16,157 nucleotides of DNA from Candidatus Omnitrophota bacterium. GTDB lineage: Bacteria > Omnitrophota > Gorgyraeia > Duberdicusellales > 4484-171. A program made the position numbers and the translations under genes. This document shows, piece by piece, positions 1-7,558 of the stretch (position 1 is its first letter; each line of letters starts with the position of its first letter). The notes beneath the pieces were generated by a model that did no database searches, had not been told where the DNA came from, and was given only the letters and a program-made list of their open reading frames with translations. The DNA is taken from assembly GCA_028702365.1 (NCBI GenBank), contig JAQVOZ010000008.1, positions 1 through 16,157 of the forward strand, in the 5' to 3' direction.

Positions 1-2437
1 TTCTTAAGGCGTGGACGGAGCCTTCCAGGAAATGCGCGAGAGCTTCTCTTTTAAATTTAAGCGGCTTAATAATTTTTCCTTTGGTGTGAAATTTTTCCAG
101 AGTGTAGCGAAAATATGTAAAATAAATCCCCGTATTTCTATCTAAAGCTTTTTTGATGCCGGCATCCAATTTAGCAACTACTGCATTTAAAAACTTTTCA
201 ATCCGTAAAAATTCTATCTCTTTTTGCTTGCCTTTAATATGCAGGAAAGTTTCTTTTCTGAAACTCTCCTTCAAAGAATTAGATTTCTCCCACCAGAGCA
301 TATCCTGTTCTTTGGACAAACTTCCGGTATATTTTTCAAGCAGCTTCTCAAGCCCTTCGAAAAATTTATATACTTCTTCCGCCGCCTTGAAATTTGCTAT
401 GCCGGTTTTACTTAAGGCAGCTGCTGATTCGACAAGCAAAAGGCATGCGCGCTTAAGCTCAAAAGTCTCGCACATGGAAGAGCCGAATAAAGCAGGCAGG
501 CCGTTTAAGGAATCGCACCAGCCAGGCTTATCAGCTTCCATTTCAATACCCATGCCATCAGGGTCTAATGTTGCGGCTTTATTAAGAACAAGAGTTAAAA
601 GCTTTTCAAAAAGATTTGTTTTGTAGATGTTTCCTTTTTTATCGCGCAGGGAGTTGGCAAATTTTTTACGGCTGGCTAAAATATTTTTCTTTTCCTCCAC
701 TTCTTCAATTGAGTGCCATTGGTAAATTTTACCGTCTTTTAGATGGTAACGGCAAGCGCGCTCCTTAACGCGCCACTCATCGTCCCAAAAAGAGTATTCC
801 CTGGTTAGAAACAACTCGTTTAATTTATCAGGATAAAAATAAAGGAAACTTTCGATTAAATCAAGATTATAACGCCAATGGTCTATCCAATACCCCTCTC
901 CATGGGCTGCCTGGGGTTGCCTTTCTGCCTTAGCTACTAATTCGGAGGCTAATTTCTCTCTTGCCTTAACAATAATACCCTCTTCCTTAAGCACTTTAAA
1001 AAAATCTCCCAGGTGAAAACCGCAGGTCATAAGAGAAAGTATTTTTTTGTCAGATATTCCGAATTGATTTAATATCTTACGCGCCTTAGATAAACTAAAG
1101 AATAGCTTCTCGCCCTTAACTACCAGTGGGTTATATCCGTCAATTTTTATAAGGTTAAGAAAATAAACTATATTCGATTTTTCAAGGGACGGGTTAAAGA
1201 ATAAATCAACCCTGCGGTTTTGGTTTATATCGCGGTAGTTTGCCTCTCCTTCGCTAAAGTATGAAGGCAGCAGTTTAAACTTATTATAGTCCCTTTCCAA
1301 ATCGCCGTGCTTGCGGGAAAAAATATAGTAGCTGTCTCTATCCGTAAACTTGTAGGGATAACCGCCGCGCAAAACATTATCAAGATAAGTGCATTTTACA
1401 TACTCTCTCAACCTGTCTGAAGAACAAACGGAAAAACAATCATCTTTTATCCCTTCGATAATATTTTTGTTTTCCTGCTCTTTTTCTTTTAAAAAACCGG
1501 CGCTTACGCCTGAAACAAAATCTTTGATAAGCTGGGATTTAAAAGAAGATCCGAACATACTATAAAATATCTTAACTTCCCCGGGCGCAATGCGCCAGGT
1601 AAAATAATTGAAGGCGCATGGAGTTTTTCCTGCCATAACCTGCGTGAGGGGGGCCTTAAAATTATCTGCATAAAAATTAACCGGGACCGAATAAGAAGTA
1701 TCCTGCGCAAAAATTGCCGAAGGGTCCACTATTATGTAAGGCGATATTTTTTTCCCGTTTTCTTCATAAAAAGCATATTCGAAATTTGCTCCGTCAACGT
1801 ATTTTGTCTGGCTTGAATCTTTCGGGTCAACAACCATACGGAAAAATGCCAGATTGTCATGCGTTTCAGCGCGCATCCATGCCTCCATGGTCCTTGCTAA
1901 ATCTTTAAGAAGAACGTTATTTAACCCAAAAGGCACTATCTTGGGCAAGCCATCAAGGACTTCAAGTTTTATTTCTTTTTCGGAAGTATTTTTGATTGAT
2001 AAAACACGGACCAAAGCGCCGGCAGAGCTGCCTGGCAGAGTAAAGTATTTGATACGCAAATTAAGGCCAAGCTCCGGATTGTCTTTGCGTATACTGAAAG
2101 AAGAGCTTTTTATGACCATCTCCTCGTTGCGTTCATAATCAGAGATTACGCGGAAAGGCTCATAGTTAATTTTATCGTTTATTTTAAGAAATGTCCGAAA
2201 ACCTACCAGAGGCGCAAAACAGTAAGCATTATTTGCCGGGAAAAATTCGGTTATCGCATGGTCTTTGTCTTTAACTCCGAAGCTTATAACGCCTTGCGCG
2301 CGGTTTACGTAGAAAACCCACATCGGCACTCCCCAGGCACCGGCAACTCCAGGAAGAAAATTTGAAAATGGGTGTTTACTGTTGTAGTTTTTTATAATGA
2401 AGCTCCCATCATCCCGAAGCATATAATCTTTGTCCAT
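1..2437 (-). CDS. Large cellobiose-phosphorylase-like (GH36/GH94-type) protein, 3' end missing
   Basis: An open frame starts at the ATG at 2437 and runs without a stop for 812 codons to the left edge, so only the C-terminus is missing. The start is preceded by GGGGAGAG. The protein has no signal peptide or membrane helix. Stretches such as YWIDHWRYNLDLIES (near residue 515) and WCDSLNGLPALFGSS (near residue 637) resemble large proteins usually annotated as cellobiose phosphorylase or GH36-type glycosyl hydrolase. The N-terminal half looks like the beta-sandwich part and the C-terminal half like the start of the helical barrel; this split is inferred. It lies 28 bases after the HAD phosphatase and is probably its operon partner. 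Substrate and reaction cannot be read from the sequence; phosphorolysis of a beta-glucan-like sugar is only a family-level guess. The family assignment is by remembered motif similarity, not by a search. Confidence 0.6.
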   Translation of the reverse strand, partial: MDKDYMLRDDGSFIIKNYNSKHPFSNFLPGVAGAWGVPMWVFYVNRAQGVISFGVKDKDHAITEFFPANNAYCFAPLVGFRTFLKINDKINYEPFRVISDYERNEEMVIKSSSFSIRKDNPELGLNLRIKYFTLPGSSAGALVRVLSIKNTSEKEIKLEVLDGLPKIVPFGLNNVLLKDLARTMEAWMRAETHDNLAFFRMVVDPKDSSQTKYVDGANFEYAFYEENGKKISPYIIVDPSAIFAQDTSYSVPVNFYADNFKAPLTQVMAGKTPCAFNYFTWRIAPGEVKIFYSMFGSSFKSQLIKDFVSGVSAGFLKEKEQENKNIIEGIKDDCFSVCSSDRLREYVKCTYLDNVLRGGYPYKFTDRDSYYIFSRKHGDLERDYNKFKLLPSYFSEGEANYRDINQNRRVDLFFNPSLEKSNIVYFLNLIKIDGYNPLVVKGEKLFFSLSKARKILNQFGISDKKILSLMTCGFHLGDFFKVLKEEGIIVKAREKLASELVAKAERQPQAAHGEGYWIDHWRYNLDLIESFLYFYPDKLNELFLTREYSFWDDEWRVKERACRYHLKDGKIYQWHSIEEVEEKKNILASRKKFANSLRDKKGNIYKTNLFEKLLTLVLNKAATLDPDGMGIEMEADKPGWCDSLNGLPALFGSSMCETFELKRACLLLVESAAALSKTGIANFKAAEEVYKFFEGLEKLLEKYTGSLSKEQDMLWWEKSNSLKESFRKETFLHIKGKQKEIEFLRIEKFLNAVVAKLDAGIKKALDRNTGIYFTYFRYTLEKFHTKGKIIKPLKFKREALAHFLEGSVHALR

Positions 2438-2465
2438 ATCTCTCCCCTACAGAATCAAAAGTAAG

Positions 2466-3107
2466 TTATTCGTATAATTTTAATATCTGTTTCAACGATG
2501 AAATTATTTTTGCATTTTTATATTTGCCGGCAGCCGAAAGATGGCTTGAGCCTCCCTTCATAAAAACAACGTCAACTCCGGCGCGTTTTGCTGTTTCTAA
2601 ATCTATATCCATATCTCCGACAAATACTGCCTCATGCTTTTTAACCTCAAATTTTTTTATCAAAACATTTAATATTTTGGGATTGGGTTTGTTGCTTTTA
2701 ATTTCGTCCGCGCATAAAACCATATCAAAATATTTTCGTATGCCAAGTGTTCTTAAAATCAAATTGGTGAAAAACTTAGGCCTGTTAGATGCAATTGCTG
2801 TTAATTTCTTTCTGCGCTTTAACTGCACAAGCATTTGCTTTGCATATGGCCTTAGCCTGGAATGTATTTTAAGTGACTGCTTATGATGCCTTCGGTATAT
2901 GCGAAGAGCTTTCTTAATTGCATCCGGAGGGAAAAAGGTTTCCATGAATATCCTGTCTCCCCTGCCTACTTTTTGTTTAGCCTCTTTATAGCTTACTTTA
3001 GAAAGCCCGATTCTGCTACGCGTAAAATTAAGGCTTCGTTCTATAGCCCTGTAGGCATCCGCCAAAGTGCCATCCAGATCAAATATAAAGAGCTTCTTTT
3101 TAATCAT
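2466..3107 (-). CDS. HAD-superfamily phosphatase, phosphoglycolate-phosphatase-like
   Basis: 213 residues, cytosolic. All four HAD motifs are present: motif I FDLDGTLAD with nucleophile Asp10 and acid/base Asp12, motif II in AIASNRP, the motif III lysine in KSNKPNP, and motif IV GDMDIDLETAKRAG with the metal-binding acidic residues. Between motifs I and II lies a helical cap of the Gph/PGMB type. Known relatives dephosphorylate phosphoglycolate, sugar phosphates or nucleotides; the substrate here is not determined. The start ATG at 3107 lies 18 bases after the bioY stop, with no good ribosome binding site, which suggests coupling to bioY translation. The gene is followed closely by the large carbohydrate-enzyme-like gene, so a sugar phosphate substrate would fit, but this is inference from position only. 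Confidence 0.85.
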   Translation of the reverse strand: MIKKKLFIFDLDGTLADAYRAIERSLNFTRSRIGLSKVSYKEAKQKVGRGDRIFMETFFPPDAIKKALRIYRRHHKQSLKIHSRLRPYAKQMLVQLKRRKKLTAIASNRPKFFTNLILRTLGIRKYFDMVLCADEIKSNKPNPKILNVLIKKFEVKKHEAVFVGDMDIDLETAKRAGVDVVFMKGGSSHLSAAGKYKNAKIISSLKQILKLYE

Positions 3108-3125
3108 AGCCTGAAACTTTTAAGT

Positions 3126-3704
3126 TTATATCTGGTAGTCGCAATAACTGCTATTTCCAGAGAACGAACCGGCTTTAAATTTTAAGCGAATCAGGGAAGC
3201 GGAACTCACCTTAAACACCTCGCCTAAAGCAAACGGCATAACTCCGGTAATAAGCGCAGTATTTACGGAAAATTTATGTATGCAGATAAGCCAGATTATT
3301 CCAAAGAAATACACGCAAAAAGCAACCGAAGAGAAATAGCAGAAATTCCTTAAAAAATTATTTTTCTTAGGAAAAAATAAAGGAAAGATAAACGAAGCCA
3401 CCATAAAACCGATAAGGTAGCCTCCTGTCGGGCCAAAAAAATAAAGCAAACCGCTTCCCGCATTGGTAAAAACAGGTAAGCCTATTGTGCCTAAAAATAA
3501 ATAAATGGCCTGCGAGAATACTGCCTGCCTTTTTAAAAAAATTATGCTAAGGTAAAAGACAAAAGTCTGTAAGGTAAGCGGGACCGGAGTAAAAAAAAGC
3601 GGTATGCGCACATAGGCAGAAATTATCATTAAAATAGCAAAAGAAAATATTGCGCAAATGCGCAACGCAAGATAATTTTTTTGGCTAAGAATTGCTGTTT
3701 TCAT
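3126..3704 (-). CDS. bioY: BioY, biotin ECF transporter S component
   Basis: 192 residues with about six hydrophobic segments. Diagnostic BioY features are the N-terminal RIPLFFTPVPLTLQTF (residues 33-48), the central GLPVFTNAGSGL, and GPTGGYLIGF (residues 91-100). The C-terminal MPFALGEVFKV matches the last conserved BioY segment. BioY binds biotin in the membrane and works with the EcfT and EcfA modules, or sometimes alone. No ATPase or EcfT gene is visible here, so it is a solitary BioY or shares the modules from elsewhere. The start ATG at 3704 has GGGAGG six bases upstream. The last 25 residues after the final helix look poorly conserved. It heads an apparent operon with the HAD phosphatase and the large enzyme. 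Regulation by biotin is plausible given the inverted repeat in its upstream region. Confidence 0.92.
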   Translation of the reverse strand: MKTAILSQKNYLALRICAIFSFAILMIISAYVRIPLFFTPVPLTLQTFVFYLSIIFLKRQAVFSQAIYLFLGTIGLPVFTNAGSGLLYFFGPTGGYLIGFMVASFIFPLFFPKKNNFLRNFCYFSSVAFCVYFFGIIWLICIHKFSVNTALITGVMPFALGEVFKVSSASLIRLKFKAGSFSGNSSYCDYQI

Positions 3705-3738
3705 ATTGTTCCTCCCTTTTCAATTATAACAACCAGAT

Positions 3739-3774
3739 AAACACAGATAGTTCTATTTATGGCAATCTGTGTTT
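3739..3774. promoter_or_regulatory. Perfect 10-bp inverted repeat upstream of bioY (possible operator)
   Basis: The arms AAACACAGAT (3739-3748) and ATCTGTGTTT (3765-3774) are perfectly complementary and separated by 16 bases. On the coding strand the repeat lies just after the predicted start of transcription from the promoter at 3786-3814, and just before a TATAAT at 3723-3728. The layout (two half sites 14 to 16 bases apart near a biotin gene promoter) is like BirA operators, but the half-site sequence does not match the known TGTAAACC-type boxes. It could also be a leader hairpin; there is no T-tract, so it is not a good terminator. Confidence 0.45.
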
Positions 3775-3785
3775 TAAAAGAAAGT

Positions 3786-3814
3786 ATTGTAAGGCATATA
3801 TACTAAAAAGGCAA
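3786..3814 (-). promoter_or_regulatory. Predicted promoter for bioY operon
   Basis: On the minus strand TTGCCT (3809-3814) and TACAAT (3786-3791) are separated by 17 bases, a reasonable sigma70-type promoter. It would give a leader of about 75 bases that contains the inverted repeat at 3739-3774. A second possible -10 box, TATAAT at 3723-3728, lies only 18 bases before the bioY ATG but has no good -35 partner. Confidence 0.45.
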
Positions 3815-3843
3815 GCCAAAAATGAGGTTATTTGCCGGGCTTG
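3805..3843 (-). terminator. Weak terminator candidate after the patatin gene
   Basis: On the minus strand CAAGCC (3838-3843) can pair with GGCTTG (3812-3817) across a 20-base loop, followed by CC and five T residues (3805-3809). The stem is short and the loop long, and it overlaps the predicted bioY promoter, so this is weak evidence. Confidence 0.25.
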
Positions 3844-3869
3844 TTTTTAGCAAATGCGGATAAACATTC

Positions 3870-4799
3870 TTATTCATGTTTAAGGGGCAGGTGAAAATCA
3901 AAAAATTTTCTTAAAGACATTGGCCATCTGTATCGATTAGCCCTTATGGAAGTTTTTAGCTCTTTACCGAGGGCCAGTATTTCCGATTCTCCTTTTTGCA
4001 CAAGCTCTCTTGCAATAGTAAAATCTCCCCAGGAAAAATTTTCCAGATTAGGGGAAATAAGAAAATCTATGCCGCTTAAGCTTTCCTCTATTATTCTTTT
4101 ATACCGTATTCTGTCTGCGAGGTTCATTACATCCATTGCGTTTCTGACTAAAGGAAATTTATAGCCAGTACCCTCAAGATTAACTCCGATTACAAAATCG
4201 CACTTTTCTCTTATTATTTTAGCCGGCACAGGCATAAGCACGCCTCCGTCTATTAAAATTTTATTTTCAATTCTAAGGGGCGGAAAAAAACCCGGATAAG
4301 AAGAAGAAGCAAGTATCCCCCTATATAACGGTCCGGAATTAATGGCTATCACTTCTGCCTTAAGCAAATTAACTGCGGTTACATAGAAAGGCACTTTACA
4401 GTCCTTGAAAGAATAGTCCTCGAACAGGCCCCGAAAAATTTTAAGAAAAGGCTTTAAATCTACAAGCGAAGATTTTGCTATACGTAAATTCCAGATATAA
4501 AATTCCTTTGCAAGGTCAAACCACTTTTCAAAAAATGCAGTTTTGGCTTCAACGTTGGCAGGGGAAAAACTTGTTTTAAGAAGAGCGAGTTCTTTCTGAT
4601 GTTTACTTAAAATTTCAAAAAGTTTTTTTTCAACTTCATCTGCATCTTGAGTTAAAGCGTATAATCCGCCGATTAGTGCTCCGATAGATGTTCCGGAAAC
4701 AATATCAATCTTAATTTCAAGCTTCTCAAACGCCTTAAGAAGCCCTACATGATAAAAACCCAGCGCCACCCCTCCGCCTAAAGCAAGACCAATTTTCAC
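3870..4799 (-). CDS. Patatin-like phospholipase (RssA-type)
   Basis: 309 residues, no signal peptide, presumably cytosolic or loosely membrane-associated. It has the patatin oxyanion loop GGGVALG (residues 8-14), the nucleophile elbow GTSIG with Ser38, and the catalytic Asp184 in IDGG. Family members hydrolyse acyl esters of phospholipids or other lipids with this Ser-Asp dyad. The start is a GTG at 4799, supported by AAGGAGG eight bases upstream; no better ATG is available. One oddity is the oxyanion loop: most bacterial patatins have Arg or Lys just before the last glycine of this motif, but here it is Leu13. The region between residues 75 and 125 is a helical insert before the core resumes. 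It stands alone between the small membrane protein terminator and the bioY promoter. Confidence 0.88.
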   Translation of the reverse strand: MKIGLALGGGVALGFYHVGLLKAFEKLEIKIDIVSGTSIGALIGGLYALTQDADEVEKKLFEILSKHQKELALLKTSFSPANVEAKTAFFEKWFDLAKEFYIWNLRIAKSSLVDLKPFLKIFRGLFEDYSFKDCKVPFYVTAVNLLKAEVIAINSGPLYRGILASSSYPGFFPPLRIENKILIDGGVLMPVPAKIIREKCDFVIGVNLEGTGYKFPLVRNAMDVMNLADRIRYKRIIEESLSGIDFLISPNLENFSWGDFTIARELVQKGESEILALGKELKTSIRANRYRWPMSLRKFFDFHLPLKHE

Positions 4800-4840
4800 T
4801 GTTTAATCCTCCTTCAATGACGGCACAAGTTATGGCAGCC

Positions 4841-4866
4841 TCGCCTGTCGTAGGCAGGCAGGGCGA
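4841..4866. repeat. Short GC-rich imperfect palindrome
   Basis: An island of GC-rich sequence (TCGCCTG, spacer, then CAGGC and GGGCGA) sits in otherwise AT-rich intergenic DNA between the patatin gene and the terminator of the small membrane protein. GCCTG (4843-4847) pairs with CAGGC (4855-4859) around a 7-base loop. It resembles the CCTGCC palindrome at 13422-13433 and may be a dispersed repeat of this genome. Confidence 0.4.
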
Positions 4867-4893
4867 ACATAGCTTGTTTGCCGAATTTGAAAC

Positions 4894-4925
4894 AAAAAAA
4901 GGGCAGGCTTAAATGCCTGCCCTTT
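4894..4925 (-). terminator. Rho-independent terminator of the small membrane protein gene
   Basis: On the minus strand AAAGGGCAGGC (4915-4925) pairs perfectly with GCCTGCCCTTT (4898-4908) around a 6-base loop, and the run of T residues continues to 4894. The 11-bp GC-rich stem and the T-tract make this a textbook terminator, 16 bases after the stop of the 71-residue protein. Confidence 0.9.
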
Positions 4926-4941
4926 ACAAGTTCATAATAAA

Positions 4942-5157
4942 TTATTCTTTAGCTATAGCTATAGTAATTACGCCGGCAAGGATAAAAAACAAACCGATGC
5001 ACCCTTTAATTACCGTCCAAAGGCTTGACCACCAATGGATAAGTGCCCACAAACCAAGGAGAACAAACACTATTCCCAGAATAATTTTGCCTATCATTTT
5101 TGTCGTAGCTGGTGATTTTTTTGCTTCTGCTTCTTGGGTCTTATTCTGCTCCTCCAT
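4942..5157 (-). CDS. Small two-helix membrane protein
   Basis: 71 residues. A charged N-terminal tail (EEQNKTQEAEAKK) of about 20 residues is followed by two hydrophobic segments, roughly residues 22-42 and 49-68, with the loop HWWSSLWTVIKG between them. I do not recognise a named family. The start ATG at 5157 follows AAGGAGGTG at ideal distance. The gene has its own consensus promoter and its own strong terminator, so it is a single-gene transcript, probably well expressed. The Trp-rich loop and hairpin topology resemble small inner-membrane stress or phage-shock type proteins in general form only; no function can be assigned. Confidence 0.85.
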   Translation of the reverse strand: MEEQNKTQEAEAKKSPATTKMIGKIILGIVFVLLGLWALIHWWSSLWTVIKGCIGLFFILAGVITIAIAKE

Positions 5158-5197
5158 CTCACACCTCCTTAAGTTAAGTAATTACATCTATTACAAA

Positions 5198-5226
5198 ATA
5201 ATATATACTTTTGCTACCTTTGTCAA
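5198..5226 (-). promoter_or_regulatory. Strong sigma70-type promoter for the two-helix membrane protein
   Basis: On the minus strand TTGACA (5221-5226) and TATTAT (5198-5203) are spaced by exactly 17 bases. The -35 box overlaps the last codons of the upstream ATP-grasp gene. The leader would be about 34 bases, with a near-perfect Shine-Dalgarno sequence. Confidence 0.75.
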
Positions 5227-6254
5227 TGATAATTTGATAGCGAGACTATCTTTTCTATGACCTTATCATAAGTATACCCACGGATATACGCCAGCTTAAG
5301 ATAACCACTATCCCGGTTTATATCGGGATTGGGGTTTATATCGATAATAAAAAACTTACCGCCATTTTCTCTTAAGTCTACCCTGAAATACCCCCTGCAA
5401 TTCAAAACCTTTGCGGCTTTTCTTGCCAGGCCCGTTATGTCTCTCCTTAAAGTTTTAGTTATTTTTGGTTCATAATCCGGCATGGTTGAACGGTAATCCA
5501 AAGTTTTCTTTTTCCATTTCGCCTCATAAGTTAAAAAAGGCGAAGCCTCGCGTCGGAGCGCGGGGCGGGTTTTACATGCAGGCAAAAATCCCTTGTGCCG
5601 TGAATAGTCAATTTCCGATATGCCCAGCGCCTCATAGTGATTGTTTCCAATAAATGCTACACTGTATTCTTTACCTGGTAAAAATTCTTCTACAATTAGC
5701 CCCTCTGGAAAATGCTTGAGGCGTTTTTCGATAGTAGAAAATAAATCTTTCTCATTACAGACAAGAGAATCTTTATGTATACCACAACTGCCGTCTTCCC
5801 TGCAGGGTTTCACAAAAAGCGGAAAGATAAGGCCGCCAAGCGCATTGTGTTTTAAGCTTTTAACCAGGAAACCGCGTGCAACCGGTAAATTATTTTTTTC
5901 CAGGATACTTTTGGCCTTTATTTTATCAAGGCAGGCAGAAAGCGCAAAACTGCCGTTTCCGGTAAATGGTATTTTTGCATTCTCCAGCAATTTCACCAGG
6001 ATAACTTCTTTCTGAGAATCTTTGCTAAAGCCCTCAAACAGGTTAAAAACGCAAAAAGGATTTATATCTAATATTTTTTCCTTTAGCCTGGAGGTGTCGT
6101 TAAAATCGTTTTTTTCAATAAAAAGAACTTCGGGTTTTATGCCTTTTTTTAAAAAAACTTTCTCTACGGAATCCTTGCAGCACGAAACTGCGCAAATATC
6201 ATCTCTTGTAGTCTTTTCTCCGGCTATAATTATCAGTATTTTACCTGAAATCAT
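5223..6254 (-). CDS. D-Ala-D-Ala-ligase-like ATP-grasp ligase (second copy)
   Basis: 343 residues, cytosolic. ATP-grasp features in order: NLFEG (71-75), IPFTGNG (95-101), LDK (109-111), the ATP-binding strand FVKPCREDGSCGI (147-159), VEEFLPGKEY (188-197), YEAKW (243-247) and the metal-binding IIDINPNPD (303-311). Known relatives join two amino acids, or an amino acid and another carboxylate, with ATP through an acyl phosphate; the substrates here are unknown. The start overlaps the deacetylase stop as ATGA, showing translational coupling. It aligns without gaps to the first ligase over its first ~125 residues (the NL.EG, GxGS-type and LDK motifs sit at the same positions) but is otherwise well diverged. 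Residues about 228-239 (KTRPALRREASP) are encoded by a GC-rich block that looks like an in-frame insertion. Confidence 0.88.
   Translation of the reverse strand: MISGKILIIIAGEKTTRDDICAVSCCKDSVEKVFLKKGIKPEVLFIEKNDFNDTSRLKEKILDINPFCVFNLFEGFSKDSQKEVILVKLLENAKIPFTGNGSFALSACLDKIKAKSILEKNNLPVARGFLVKSLKHNALGGLIFPLFVKPCREDGSCGIHKDSLVCNEKDLFSTIEKRLKHFPEGLIVEEFLPGKEYSVAFIGNNHYEALGISEIDYSRHKGFLPACKTRPALRREASPFLTYEAKWKKKTLDYRSTMPDYEPKITKTLRRDITGLARKAAKVLNCRGYFRVDLRENGGKFFIIDINPNPDINRDSGYLKLAYIRGYTYDKVIEKIVSLSNYH
5539..5571. repeat. GC-rich palindromic element inserted in frame in a coding region
   Basis: About 33 bases of almost pure G and C interrupt AT-rich coding sequence. It contains CCTCGCG (5546-5552) able to pair with CGCGGGG (5559-5565) and a second small hairpin GGC-GAA-GCC (5539-5547). 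It adds roughly 12 residues between the conserved EID and YEAKW segments of the ligase, where relatives have a shorter loop, and keeps the frame open. This is like the protein-coding palindromic elements known from Rickettsia, though it is not the same sequence as far as I can tell. Only one copy occurs in this window. Confidence 0.5.
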
Positions 6255-7558
6255 AATTCCAAAACCTGCCAGGCGCCGGCATAAATCGCCAATACTCTTC
6301 CCTTTAAAATAATCCTGCTGAAGATATGTTCCGGGTTATCCAATGCCTTTAACGGGACGCTTATCGATATTGATTTTTCTTTTGAATTTATCTTTATCCC
6401 ATCTATAAATATTCTTTTCCTTCTTTCGTAAGCAAAGACCACGTTGTCTTTTGCTTTAAAAAATATTTTAGGCATCAAAGAAAAATCTTTGTCTTTTCTA
6501 TAGCCTAAAAGATATATGTCTGCTTTTAATTTCCTGGCAATCTTGCGGTTTAAAGAAATATTTATATGGAGAAATTCGCTATCTTTAGAGTAAGATATTT
6601 CGGAAATCAATTTAGAGTTAACCCGCGATAACTTTAATGGTTCTTTTACCTTAAGATTTATTACCCGGGGAGAACACAATAATTCGTTTTTCCTTACGAA
6701 ACTAAGAAGATAATTTCTGGCAAATGACAACTGGCTTTTGTAAAGAGCCAGGGCTTTGCGTTTGTTGACGATTTCACTATCGGTAAGAAAAACTTTGTAC
6801 CACGTTATACCGCAATCAGCATAATCGCGTGGCACATCAAGCTCAAACGAAGGAAGATATTTTTTCACTTTTGGCCAGCCAACTTTATGAACAAGATAAG
6901 AGAAAACATCGGGTTCGCCTATCTTTCCTTTCAGGTCAAGAAGAGCTATGTTGGTAAATACGCATAAACTCCTATGGTCGGGATTTGTGTCGTAAGGGCT
7001 TGATACAAATATCTTTGTTGGCTTAAACTCCGTAAGCACCTGCTTGAGGTCGCTTAAAATACTCTCGCCTATGTAAGGTGCGTCAAACGACAAAGCGTTT
7101 TTGTAGGGAACGCGGCCTATATGAGTAAGCATACTTGTTGCAGGCCATTTTTTGTCCCAAAAGCTTGCGAGAATTGTTTCTGTAAACCTGTCAGGATAAC
7201 CTAAGAATACAAGGTCTTCTTTTTTAACACCCAAAAAAGCGGTTGCATTATATGCTTCAGCTATGCGGGTTTTTCCTATATTAACAAAACCGTTCCTTGA
7301 GACTGCCGGATTTTTTTTATAAAAGAAATAGGATATTTCATTATATTCTCCGCTGGTAAGATAAACTATTTTTATCTTGGAATTATTTTTTAGGGCTTTC
7401 TGGATAATGCCGCCTAGGGCTATGATTTCATCATCCGGATGCGGCGCAAGAATAAGGACTCTGTCCTTTGCGGAAAAACTGAACCTTGCTAAACATGGCG
7501 AGGCAACGGAAATTATGAAGAATAAAGAAAAAAACAGTATTTGTTTTGTTTTTCTCAT
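6251..7558 (-). CDS. Exported PIG-L/LmbE-family deacetylase
   Basis: 435 residues. A signal peptide (MRKTKQ, then a hydrophobic stretch to about residue 24, possible cleavage after PCLA) suggests export to the periplasm or cell surface. The catalytic PIG-L domain (residues about 32-280) has the zinc-binding APHPDDE (38-44, His40 and Asp43) and a later NPDH with His195 as third ligand. Family enzymes remove N-acetyl groups from amino sugars or sugar conjugates such as GlcNAc-PI, GlcNAc-inositol or lincosamide and bacillithiol precursors. The C-terminal 150 residues form an extra beta-rich domain of unknown role. Its start shares one base with the stop of the upstream ligase (TGATG), and its stop overlaps the start of the next ligase (ATGA), so the three are made together. 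The substrate is unknown. Export of this protein while its partners are cytosolic is puzzling. Confidence 0.87.
   Translation of the reverse strand: MRKTKQILFFSLFFIISVASPCLARFSFSAKDRVLILAPHPDDEIIALGGIIQKALKNNSKIKIVYLTSGEYNEISYFFYKKNPAVSRNGFVNIGKTRIAEAYNATAFLGVKKEDLVFLGYPDRFTETILASFWDKKWPATSMLTHIGRVPYKNALSFDAPYIGESILSDLKQVLTEFKPTKIFVSSPYDTNPDHRSLCVFTNIALLDLKGKIGEPDVFSYLVHKVGWPKVKKYLPSFELDVPRDYADCGITWYKVFLTDSEIVNKRKALALYKSQLSFARNYLLSFVRKNELLCSPRVINLKVKEPLKLSRVNSKLISEISYSKDSEFLHINISLNRKIARKLKADIYLLGYRKDKDFSLMPKIFFKAKDNVVFAYERRKRIFIDGIKINSKEKSISISVPLKALDNPEHIFSRIILKGRVLAIYAGAWQVLEL

Noticed and set aside
153..626. Plus-strand open frame of 157 codons
   Set aside because: It lies opposite the continuous 812-codon minus-strand frame of the large enzyme, which has recognisable conserved motifs; the plus-strand translation has no family features and no good ribosome binding site.
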